DNA of 5,426 bases, taken from contig CACZTE010000003.1 in NCBI GenBank assembly GCA_902784045.1, positions 1-5,426 on the forward strand, read 5' to 3'. Positions 1 through 5,372 of the stretch are shown one piece after another. The notes beneath the pieces were generated by a model. The model saw only the letters and a program-made list of their open reading frames with translations. It did no database searches and was not told the origin of the DNA. Source of the stretch: an uncultured Eubacterium sp. GTDB lineage: Bacteria > Bacillota > Clostridia > Eubacteriales > Eubacteriaceae. Numbering within the stretch: position 1 is the stretch's first letter; every line of letters begins with the position of its first letter. A program made the position numbers and the translations under genes.

Positions 1-156
1 ATAATGCTGAATGGTTAGTGTGCAAGGTGTTCATGACAATCTTGTTGTTTAGTCAATGACGAAAAAGCAAATATTTTAAAAAATGATTAACACATAACTG
101 TTAAAAAGACCCACAAAGATATCGTAAAAAACCTTGCACCGAATTCCTACTGTGTA
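1..156. other. Upstream intergenic DNA, no gene
   Basis: This is AT-rich DNA with no supportable coding region on either strand. It holds a 6-bp inverted repeat (87-104) and a 9-bp inverted repeat whose arms are far apart: GTGCAAGGT at 20-28 and ACCTTGCAC at 131-139. The window begins inside this spacer, so the neighbour to the left, and whether it is divergently transcribed, cannot be seen. Confidence 0.6.
87..104. repeat. Short inverted repeat, operator-like
   Basis: TTAACA at 87-92 and TGTTAA at 99-104 are perfect reverse complements separated by six bases. The 6-6-6 layout fits a site for a dimeric transcription factor. It lies about 50 bases upstream of the -35 element of the beta-helix gene. 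No known operator consensus is recognised, and in AT-rich DNA such a repeat may occur by chance. Confidence 0.3.
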
Positions 157-185
157 TTGCTTTATTACGGATAATAGGATAAAAT
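157..185 (+). promoter_or_regulatory. Sigma-A-type promoter of the beta-helix gene
   Basis: A -35 element TTGCTT (157-162) is followed after exactly 17 bases by a -10 element TAAAAT (180-185). Transcription would start near 191-193. That leaves a leader of about 25 nt that carries the ribosome binding site. Each hexamer differs from consensus in one or two positions. The start point would exclude an ATG at 184 from the transcript. Confidence 0.55.
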
Positions 186-201
186 GGCAAAAGCAAAAAT
201 A

Positions 202-209
202 AAAGAGGT
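202..209 (+). promoter_or_regulatory. Ribosome binding site that fixes the TTG start
   Basis: The sequence AAAGAGGT contains GAGGT (205-209), which is complementary to the 16S rRNA 3' end. It lies 8 nt ahead of the TTG at 218. The in-frame TTG at 209 overlaps the Shine-Dalgarno sequence itself and so cannot be initiated from it. This makes 218 the likely start. Confidence 0.7.
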
Positions 210-217
210 TGGTTTCG

Positions 218-883
218 TTGATATATAATATTTCCGATTTATACGATTTAAAGCATACACTGGCAGCTGATTATTTGTCGCGTTTTGTCTATCCATGGGA
301 GGCGCTTTCCGGGATTACCGATATGCTTTTTCATCTTGGCGCTTCGTTGCCGAAAAATGAATATGATGAGGTAAAACCCGGTGTTTGGGTGCATAAAACC
401 GCTCATGTGTATGATTCGGCTTTTTTGGGAACGCCATGCATTATCGGCGCGGGCAGTGAAGTGCGTCATGGCGCCTTTATACGAGGCTCCGCTTTGGTCG
501 GACGGGATGCCGTTGTCGGCAATTCCGTGGAGTTAAAGAATGTTATTCTGTTTGATCATGTGGAAACACCCCATTACAACTATGTCGGCGATAGCATATT
601 GGGTTTTTATGCTCATATGGGCGCAGGGTCCATCACATCTAATGTCAAAGCGGATAGACAACCCATCGTCGTGAAAGATGGCGAAGAACAAATTGAGACA
701 GGCTTGAAAAAAATTGGCGCGATGCTCGGTGATCACGTAGAAATCGGCTGCAACGCAGTGCTCAATCCGGGTACGGTCGTTGGACGTAACGCGGTGGTTT
801 ATCCTCTGTCGATGGTTCGAGGTGTTGTTCCTGCCGATCACATTTATAAAAATTCGGATAGTATTGTTCCGAAAACACAATAA
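218..883 (+). CDS. Stand-alone left-handed beta-helix (hexapeptide-repeat) acyltransferase-like protein, GlmU C-terminal type
   Basis: This is a 221-residue protein starting at TTG. Residues 1 to about 50 form a helical N-terminal region. From about residue 55 imperfect hexapeptide repeats follow (for example IIGAGSEV, LVGRDAVVGNSV, MLGDHVEIGCNAV), as expected for a left-handed parallel beta-helix, which usually trimerises. The stretch PHYNYVGDSILG, followed by MGAGSITSN, matches the GlmU acetyltransferase pattern around its catalytic His (H-x-x-Y-x-GD-x-x-x-G, then GAG-x-IT-x-N). His119 would be the equivalent residue. Family members of this kind are often annotated as UDP-N-acetylglucosamine pyrophosphorylase-related. 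However, the nucleotide-binding pyrophosphorylase half of GlmU is absent, so that reaction is not expected. A cytoplasmic acetyl- or acyltransferase acting on a sugar nucleotide is an inference, and the substrate is unknown. The gene has its own promoter and terminator and is convergent with the minus-strand genes. Confidence 0.85.
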   Translation: MIYNISDLYDLKHTLAADYLSRFVYPWEALSGITDMLFHLGASLPKNEYDEVKPGVWVHKTAHVYDSAFLGTPCIIGAGSEVRHGAFIRGSALVGRDAVVGNSVELKNVILFDHVETPHYNYVGDSILGFYAHMGAGSITSNVKADRQPIVVKDGEEQIETGLKKIGAMLGDHVEIGCNAVLNPGTVVGRNAVVYPLSMVRGVVPADHIYKNSDSIVPKTQ

Positions 884-892
884 TTTGAATTC

Positions 893-932
893 AAAAAAAC
901 GGTGGTTTGCGATTGCGAACGGCTGTTTTTTT
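893..932 (+). terminator. Intrinsic terminator of the beta-helix gene
   Basis: Ten bases after the stop codon, the arm 893-910 folds on 915-932 around the loop GATT. The stem has about 18 pairs with one G-G mismatch and a few G-U pairs. A run of A on the 5' side pairs with seven T at 926-932, which also serve as the U-tract. The A-run could allow some termination in the opposite direction as well. Confidence 0.85.
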
Positions 933-977
933 GATGTTTATGAAGTGGATAATTGAGTCATTTTGAATGCATAATTG

Positions 978-1036
978 AAAAAGAAAAAGCACTCTGAGCA
1001 AATATGAAGGAAAATCTTCCTATTGATTCAGAGCGC
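978..1036 (-). terminator. Intrinsic terminator of the short DUF2207 paralogue
   Basis: Read on the minus strand, GCGCTCTGA (1036-1028) pairs with TCAGAGTGC (997-989). One pair is a G-U wobble, which would be an A-C mismatch on the plus strand, so the structure favours minus-strand RNA. A small inner hairpin (AGGAA/TTCCT, 1008-1021) sits in the loop. TTTTTCTTTTT follows. It lies about 10 bases after the stop codon. Confidence 0.8.
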
Positions 1037-1046
1037 AACGTATCCA

Positions 1047-2285
1047 TTATCGGCTTTTTCTATAAGGACGAAGGCGTTTGGTAAAAAAGGCGTAGGCAAA
1101 CCCTAAAACCAGAAAACTTGTGTATACCGCTAATGGAATAACAACCGTATGAATGATCGTGTAACAAAAGAGTATTACGAAGACATTAATGATTACCGTG
1201 GCAATTGTGGATATGACAGGCCATATGAGTGTGGTTTCATTGTCTCTATATTTTAAAAACAAGTGTAAGGCAAGGGTGTCAAAAGCCATTGGAAATAGCG
1301 CTGCAAATAGCCAAATTGTCAGGCCGATAATGATTGAGGGAGTGCGGAGTGCCGCGAACATCATGGCCCAGGCATGCATAAGAGAAGTGATGAGCATCAA
1401 CAGTATTACGACAGAGCGCAGGCGGAAAGCCTTTTGAGCGCGGTAATCGCGTCTGGATAAAATAGATTGAGGATTGTCTGATGAATCGGGATCTTTTTTT
1501 CGACGTTTTTGAAACCGGTAAATAAGTATCATCGCAATTGCGAAAGCGGAGATACCGGCCGCTGCGTCGGGTATTAAAAAATCTCTGCCGGTGGCAGCAT
1601 TTTTAAAATATCCCTTGGGCAACCGGAGATAAAGGGTCACGCCTTCGCAGGGCTCCAAAGCTTCGGTAATATGGCCGGAAATATTTTTACCGCTGACAGT
1701 ATAACTGACACCCGTACCATCTTTAGCGCCATATTCTCCAGCATATAGAATGACGGATTTCGGATCGACGGTTTCTGGTAAAGTTATTTTAAAATTGGCT
1801 TCATTGATATCGTCGTCCCAGGTGTAGGGCAGAATGGGTAGTGTTAAATCATCAAAATTGGAATGACTGTTGTCGCCGGCGTCGCGGGTATAGTTTAAGC
1901 TGAAGCTTTGATATCCGCTGACCGGTGTGTCGCCGTAGATATAGACCATCAATTGTTTATTTTTGGTCTGAGTGTGTAATTCTTTTGTTGATGCCGTGAA
2001 ATCGCTGTAGACGACATGTTCGTTTTCGATAACGTCTTTTCCATCCACCAATCGGTGAACGCCGAGGTCTGTTGGCAATGTACGATGAATGCCGTTTTGC
2101 TGATGTTCCATCAATAAACTGATTTTTTCGTTGACTTCACACTTGGCGTCAGCGCCGATATTGACAGTAACGTCAAAACGCTCGGTATCATAATATTCAT
2201 TGGCGAGGACAGACGAATTGTCGATAATAAGAAATATGAATATCAAGATAAGTAAGTATCCCGGACGCTTGATGATTGCTTTCAT
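1047..2285 (-). CDS. Divergent, shortened DUF2207-family membrane protein
   Basis: This is a 412-residue protein. Residues 1-28 look like a signal peptide: basic start, hydrophobic core at about 9-21, and VLA just before NE. Residues 29 to about 228 are the extracytoplasmic DUF2207 N-terminal domain, clearly related to the neighbouring 630-residue protein. Shared features include EYY..., NGIHR versus HGIYR, LPYTW versus MPFQW, a DPKSV.LYAGEYGA-type motif, the SG...GH motif and LPKGY. Five probable membrane spans follow, near 238-256, 291-313, 316-344, 354-376 and 378-401. They end in a basic tail (RLRPYRKSR). Only about 34 residues separate the first two spans, so the cytosolic domain seen in the neighbour is missing, as is the Gly-rich tail. 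Cys49 and Cys213 both lie outside the membrane. Only Cys49 is matched in the neighbour. The start at 2285 is chosen from the ribosome binding site and promoter; two upstream in-frame ATGs (2318, 2300) are rejected. Function is unknown. Confidence 0.85.
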   Translation of the reverse strand: MKAIIKRPGYLLILIFIFLIIDNSSVLANEYYDTERFDVTVNIGADAKCEVNEKISLLMEHQQNGIHRTLPTDLGVHRLVDGKDVIENEHVVYSDFTASTKELHTQTKNKQLMVYIYGDTPVSGYQSFSLNYTRDAGDNSHSNFDDLTLPILPYTWDDDINEANFKITLPETVDPKSVILYAGEYGAKDGTGVSYTVSGKNISGHITEALEPCEGVTLYLRLPKGYFKNAATGRDFLIPDAAAGISAFAIAMILIYRFQKRRKKDPDSSDNPQSILSRRDYRAQKAFRLRSVVILLMLITSLMHAWAMMFAALRTPSIIIGLTIWLFAALFPMAFDTLALHLFLKYRDNETTLIWPVISTIATVIINVFVILFCYTIIHTVVIPLAVYTSFLVLGFAYAFFTKRLRPYRKSR

Positions 2286-2289
2286 GTTA

Positions 2290-2296
2290 ACCTCTC
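2290..2296 (-). promoter_or_regulatory. Ribosome binding site that fixes the paralogue's start
   Basis: On the minus strand GAGAGGT lies 4 nt ahead of the ATG at 2285. The two upstream in-frame ATGs (2318 and 2300) have no comparable purine-rich sequence. The site lies between them and the chosen start. The protein that starts here begins directly with a clean signal peptide. Confidence 0.75.
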
Positions 2297-2316
2297 GCAT
2301 TGAAGGAATTGATATC

Positions 2317-2345
2317 ATTTAACAACAATTTTTGGGTTTCGTCAA
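2317..2345 (-). promoter_or_regulatory. Sigma-A-type promoter of the short DUF2207 paralogue
   Basis: On the minus strand, TTGACG (2345-2340) is separated by exactly 17 bases from TTAAAT (2322-2317). The -35 is near perfect and the -10 matches four of six positions. Predicted initiation near 2310 gives a leader of about 25 nt. The ATG at 2318 would lie inside the -10 element. The promoter lies downstream of the terminator at 2451-2492, so this gene can be transcribed independently of the full-length DUF2207 gene. Confidence 0.6.
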
Positions 2346-2450
2346 TGGTGTTTCATGCTTTGTGAAGCGATAAAGTTGAAAGCGAAAGACATAAAGGTAC
2401 GAAGTTACAGGGAAAGCAGAGGGATGATATGGCAAACGAAAAATGTACAA

Positions 2451-2492
2451 TACAAACAAAAAGGCCTCTTTTCAAGCGAAAAGAAGCCTTTT
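2451..2492 (-). terminator. Intrinsic terminator of the full-length DUF2207 gene
   Basis: On the minus strand a 15-bp stem (2492-2478 with 2473-2459) closes the loop GCTT. It is followed by TTTTTGTTTG. One T-G wobble in the stem becomes a C-A mismatch on the plus strand, so the hairpin is better in minus-strand RNA. It lies about 105 nt after the stop codon, so the mRNA has a fairly long 3' untranslated region. The intervening 2493-2597 contains only a minor 5-bp hairpin and no gene. Confidence 0.88.
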
Positions 2493-2597
2493 GTTAATAG
2501 TGGCAAACACAATTAGTTTTTATTTATCCAGATCAACACAGCTAAGACGGATTAATTGTAAATCTGTCATAAAATGACTGATATGCAGAATGGGGGA

Positions 2598-4490
2598 TTA
2601 CCAGCTTCCGCCGCCTCCGCCGCCGACACCGCCTCCGCCGAAGCCGCCTCCGCCGCCGAAGCCGCTGTCACCGAAGCCGCCGCTGCCGGAATCGGAGGGA
2701 ACATGGATCATGCTTGAATTCATGTGTGACATGCTGGTGCGCATCATTCGCGAGAACATCATCGCGTTGAAGACGTCGTAGCTGTCATAAGTTGAGTACC
2801 AAGCCGGGGGTTCCATCGGCAGATGCTCGAAGTTTTTAGCCCATTTATCCGTCACATTTAACACATAAGCATATGGAAGGATGTCGTAAAAATAATTGGG
2901 ATTTTCATCAACAAGAGCGTTGATACGGTCTTTTTCCGCTTTTTCGAGAAAGTTTTTAAAGCCAAGAACCTCACCGAGCCAGGTTGTACCGAGTTCGGTG
3001 CGGCTTGTGGAAATTTCGGATAAGACGCTTAACACCGCAATCGATAAGAAACAAAGGAATGTGACGCCATAACCGAGCTCTAAGACGGCATTGGCGATGC
3101 CAAAGAGGACGAGTATAATGATGACGCCAATGATGATTTGGATAATTCCTTTGACGGATTTTTTATTTTTGATTTGTTTAATGCCTTTCACTATCATTTT
3201 TAATGACGCGAAGGAGCCTACTCCTAAAATTGCAGTTGTGAATAAAGTATTCATGAGTTGAATCTGATGGGATTGTTTGAATTGCCCGGCCATAGAGAAA
3301 ACAAATATTGAAACAAGTCCGATCAGGAACATGAGCAGTGTGCCCATCGTGGATTTGCCTGTATCGATTTTGTGATCATCCTGTTCAAAATAGGCTGTGA
3401 CGCTGTCTTGAGCGGCCTGGACACTGAGGTAGAAATCATCTTTCAAATTTTTTGAGGTGATGTTTTCTTGTTTTGAAAATAAGCCGTTGAAGACATCTCG
3501 CACATAGGGTTCTTCGGTAGCAGCCAAGGCCTTTTTTTTATGAAAAGTAAAATCACGCTTACTTGTCTGTTCGATGGTTAGGTATCCTTTGTCAGCCAAA
3601 TAGATGATGGTGGCGATGATATCATCGTTGAGGACTTCTCCCCTGTAAATATTACCGATGTAAGCCGGAGGGAAATTGTGAGGCGGATAGAAATTCACGA
3701 CTTCTACGGGTTTTTTGCTGCGGCCGAAAATAAAATATAGCACAACGCCTAAAATGATGGCGAGAATAGAGGCGCCGATGGTAAAGGGGACACCTTCGTA
3801 GCCCGTAGTAAAACCTACCCAATAGCCTTTCGGAAGCAAAATGTTGGCAGTGATTCCCTGATTGGCTTCGAGGGATTTGGCGGTGTGCCCAGTAACCGTG
3901 TTTCCGCTCACATTGTAGTCAACGATAGAGCCATCAACAGCGCCGTATTTCCCGGCGTAAATGTTGACGTTTTTGGGATCAAAGGTTTTGGGCATGTTGA
4001 TGGTAAAACTGGCCGAATCGATGGCCGTCGGCCACTGGAAGGGCATAATGTTGGCATAGAAGGTATCATAATCTTCGATGCCGTCACTACCGGGATCAAA
4101 GTCGTAAGAGATTTTATAGGTCTGGTCACCGTTAACGGTCGAATCGGCGCTGCCGATTTTGATGACAACATTGCCTTTTTCTGTGCTGACGTCGTAGTCA
4201 TAGCCTTCCACTTTTACTTTGGTGACTGTGGCGGTATAGGGGATTTCAGTGGCTTTGCCGTTAATTTCCTGATAGGTTTTGCCGGTGATGGGAATGTAGC
4301 GGTAAATCCCGTGCCGTGGCTGCAAAAAATGGACATGAATGGTCTCTTCTACGTGACAAACTCGGTTTTCCTCCACGTTCCATTTGACGTCATATTGCGG
4401 TGTTGTGTAGTATTCGGCGAAAACAGCCGATGGAAAGAAAAGACAGGCGAGCGTCACCAGCATGCCGATGAAGAAAAATCTTTTTTTCAT
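2598..4490 (-). CDS. DUF2207 domain-containing membrane protein with glycine-rich tail
   Basis: This is a 630-residue protein with the typical layout of the family. Residues 1-25 are a signal peptide (MKKR, hydrophobic core, VFA before EYY). Residues 26 to about 225 are the extracytoplasmic beta-rich DUF2207 domain. A membrane span follows at about 236-256. A cytosolic region of about 120 residues comes next, with the proline-rich PPHNFPPAYIG and the conserved GEVLNDDIIATIIYLADKGYLTIE-type helix-turn segment. Four more spans lie near 380-400, 411-434, 447-469 and 471-492. The conserved segment at about 505-554 includes LGEVLGFKNFLEKAEKDR and LPYAYVLNVTDKW. A tail of Gly with a few Ser, Phe, Asp and Val (601-630) ends in SW. 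Similar Gly-rich tails occur in other poorly characterised envelope proteins such as YgcG/TPM-type proteins. The start is well supported: AAAAGGAAG (4504-4496) lies 5 nt ahead of the ATG. It sits downstream of lemA, a pairing common in bacteria. Biochemical function is not established; an envelope role is inferred from topology. Confidence 0.95.
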   Translation of the reverse strand: MKKRFFFIGMLVTLACLFFPSAVFAEYYTTPQYDVKWNVEENRVCHVEETIHVHFLQPRHGIYRYIPITGKTYQEINGKATEIPYTATVTKVKVEGYDYDVSTEKGNVVIKIGSADSTVNGDQTYKISYDFDPGSDGIEDYDTFYANIMPFQWPTAIDSASFTINMPKTFDPKNVNIYAGKYGAVDGSIVDYNVSGNTVTGHTAKSLEANQGITANILLPKGYWVGFTTGYEGVPFTIGASILAIILGVVLYFIFGRSKKPVEVVNFYPPHNFPPAYIGNIYRGEVLNDDIIATIIYLADKGYLTIEQTSKRDFTFHKKKALAATEEPYVRDVFNGLFSKQENITSKNLKDDFYLSVQAAQDSVTAYFEQDDHKIDTGKSTMGTLLMFLIGLVSIFVFSMAGQFKQSHQIQLMNTLFTTAILGVGSFASLKMIVKGIKQIKNKKSVKGIIQIIIGVIIILVLFGIANAVLELGYGVTFLCFLSIAVLSVLSEISTSRTELGTTWLGEVLGFKNFLEKAEKDRINALVDENPNYFYDILPYAYVLNVTDKWAKNFEHLPMEPPAWYSTYDSYDVFNAMMFSRMMRTSMSHMNSSMIHVPSDSGSGGFGDSGFGGGGGFGGGGVGGGGGGSW

Positions 4491-4526
4491 GAGAACTTCC
4501 TTTTTGATAAATGCTTAGTGATTGAT

Positions 4527-4583
4527 AATCTGATGGCTAACAAATCCTTTTAGTTTCAGTCAAAAGATTTGATATGCCAGATT
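4527..4583 (-). promoter_or_regulatory. Imperfect stem-loop in the leader of the DUF2207 gene
   Basis: On the minus strand AATCT (4583-4579) pairs with AGATT (4531-4527) and GGC (4578-4576) with GCC (4537-4535). TA pairs with TA (4574-4573 with 4539-4538), C4571 pairs with G4541, and AAATCTTTT (4570-4562) pairs with AAAGGATTT (4550-4542). This gives about 20 pairs, with two bulges, one mismatch and an 11-nt loop. The single wobble pair favours minus-strand RNA. No U-tract follows, so it is not a terminator. It ends about 22 nt ahead of the ribosome binding site. The role is unknown; it could affect translation or mRNA stability. A TTGACT in the loop resembles a -35 box but has no acceptable -10 partner. 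Confidence 0.4.
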
Positions 4584-4686
4584 AAAAACAACAGTAGATT
4601 TCGCGGCTCATTTCAAAGGAGAGCGAAAACAGTGAGAAGATTGTCATTTTGCTTTGTGTTATTTTGTCGTGTTGTTCGCTTTATCG

Positions 4687-4712
4687 AAAGAAAGCCGGAT
4701 TGAACCGGCTTT
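4687..4712 (-). terminator. Hairpin after lemA, probable leaky terminator
   Basis: On the minus strand AAAGCCGG (4712-4705) pairs perfectly with CCGGCTTT (4698-4691) around the loop TTCAAT. It is followed by CTTTCGA. The stem is strong, but the U-tract is short and interrupted by C and G. It starts about 18 nt after the lemA stop. This suggests partial termination, or an mRNA 3' end protecting lemA, with some readthrough into the DUF2207 gene. The 4584-4686 stretch between this hairpin and the leader stem-loop shows no gene or clear promoter. Confidence 0.65.
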
Positions 4713-4730
4713 GATGATTGTGTTATGTTG

Positions 4731-5303
4731 TTAATTATCAAAACTGACCTTGACGTTTTGACGTTCTTCCGCGGAATCAACTTCAAAGTAAGGCTTGCGC
4801 GTGAAACCGGACATGCCTGCAATGACGCTGCCGGGGAACATTTCAACTTTATTGTTGTAGGCGCGCACGGTGCCGTTGTAATATTTGCGGGCATTGGCGA
4901 TGTCTTCTTCAATGGATTTTAGCTGTTCTTGCAAATCGATAAAGTTTTGATTGGCTTTGAGATCGGGATAGGCTTCCGCGACGGCAAACAAAGTTTTTAA
5001 CGTGCCGCTGAGTTGCGATTCATTTTTGAGTTTGGCTTCCATATCGTCGGATGAAGTGGACATGGCAGTGTTGCGGGCGGCGATGACCTTTTCCAGCGTG
5101 TCGGATTCGTGATGGGCATAGCCTTTGACTGTTTCCACCAAATTGGGGATGAGGTCATAGCGTTTCTTTAAATACACATCCATAGTGGAGTATGCTTCTT
5201 CCACTTGGTTGCGGGCACCGACCAAACCGTTTCGTACGCTGATAAACCAAATGGCGCAAATTACGAGAATGGCAATGATAACGAGTAAAACAATTAGTAC
5301 CAT
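4731..5303 (-). CDS. lemA: LemA family protein
   Basis: This 190-residue protein is the usual length for the family. Residues 1 to about 22 are a hydrophobic N-terminal segment that anchors it in the membrane. The rest is a long helical domain with the family's hallmark stretches. These are NGLVGARNQVEEAYSTMDV, LKKRYDLIPNLVETVKGYA followed by HHE, ARNTA, FAVAEAYPDLKANQNFIDLQ, EDIANARKYYNGTVRAYN, and the C-terminal FPGSVIAGMSGF with KPYFEV. Known structures of the family are helical bundles. No enzymatic activity is established. The family was named from a Listeria antigen whose formyl-methionine N-terminal peptide is presented to T cells. The start is firm: AAGGAGGA (5318-5311) lies 7 nt ahead of the ATG. 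It is the first gene of a minus-strand cluster with two DUF2207 proteins, and a joint envelope function is inferred from that context only. Confidence 0.97.
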   Translation of the reverse strand: MVLIVLLVIIAILVICAIWFISVRNGLVGARNQVEEAYSTMDVYLKKRYDLIPNLVETVKGYAHHESDTLEKVIAARNTAMSTSSDDMEAKLKNESQLSGTLKTLFAVAEAYPDLKANQNFIDLQEQLKSIEEDIANARKYYNGTVRAYNNKVEMFPGSVIAGMSGFTRKPYFEVDSAEERQNVKVSFDN

Positions 5304-5363
5304 TGTGTGTTCCTCCTTGAGATATTATTAAAACTATTACAATATAAAATAATTTTGCTTTTT

Positions 5364-5372
5364 ATTATAGCA
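5364..5372 (-). promoter_or_regulatory. Extended -10 promoter of lemA
   Basis: On the minus strand TGC (5372-5370) directly precedes a perfect TATAAT (5369-5364), forming an extended -10 element. No good -35 is found at 16-18 bases; the nearest candidate, TTGTGG (5395-5390), is 20 bases away. Extended -10 promoters can work without a strong -35. Transcription would start near 5357, giving a leader of about 55 nt before the ATG. Confidence 0.6.

Noticed and set aside
184..228. 14-codon ATG open frame ahead of the beta-helix gene (MAKAKIKEVGFVDI)
   Set aside because: Its ATG overlaps the proposed -10 element, so it would not be in the transcript. It also has only a weak, tightly spaced AGGA ahead of it.
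2377..2391. Possible catabolite-repression (cre) site
   Set aside because: The left half TGAAAGCG fits the consensus but the right half does not.
2424..2510. Two overlapping small plus-strand frames after an AGAGGG sequence
   Set aside because: Both read straight through the strong minus-strand terminator hairpin, and neither resembles a known peptide.
2590..2781. Plus-strand proline-rich open frame
   Set aside because: It is simply the complement of the glycine-rich tail of the DUF2207 protein (GGC/GGA read as GCC/TCC and CCG in another frame).
3885..4553. Plus-strand open frame of 222 codons
   Set aside because: It lies antisense to the start of the well-supported DUF2207 gene. It has no family resemblance and no clear ribosome binding site. 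It reflects a stop-free complementary frame.
4535..4563. TTGACT as the -35 of a promoter for the full-length DUF2207 gene
   Set aside because: At 16-18 bases spacing the candidate -10 sequences (GTTAGC, TTAGCC, TAGCCA) are poor matches.
4582..4647. Minus-strand 21-codon open frame between lemA and the DUF2207 gene
   Set aside because: It has no ribosome binding site and a nondescript sequence. Short frames like this are expected by chance.
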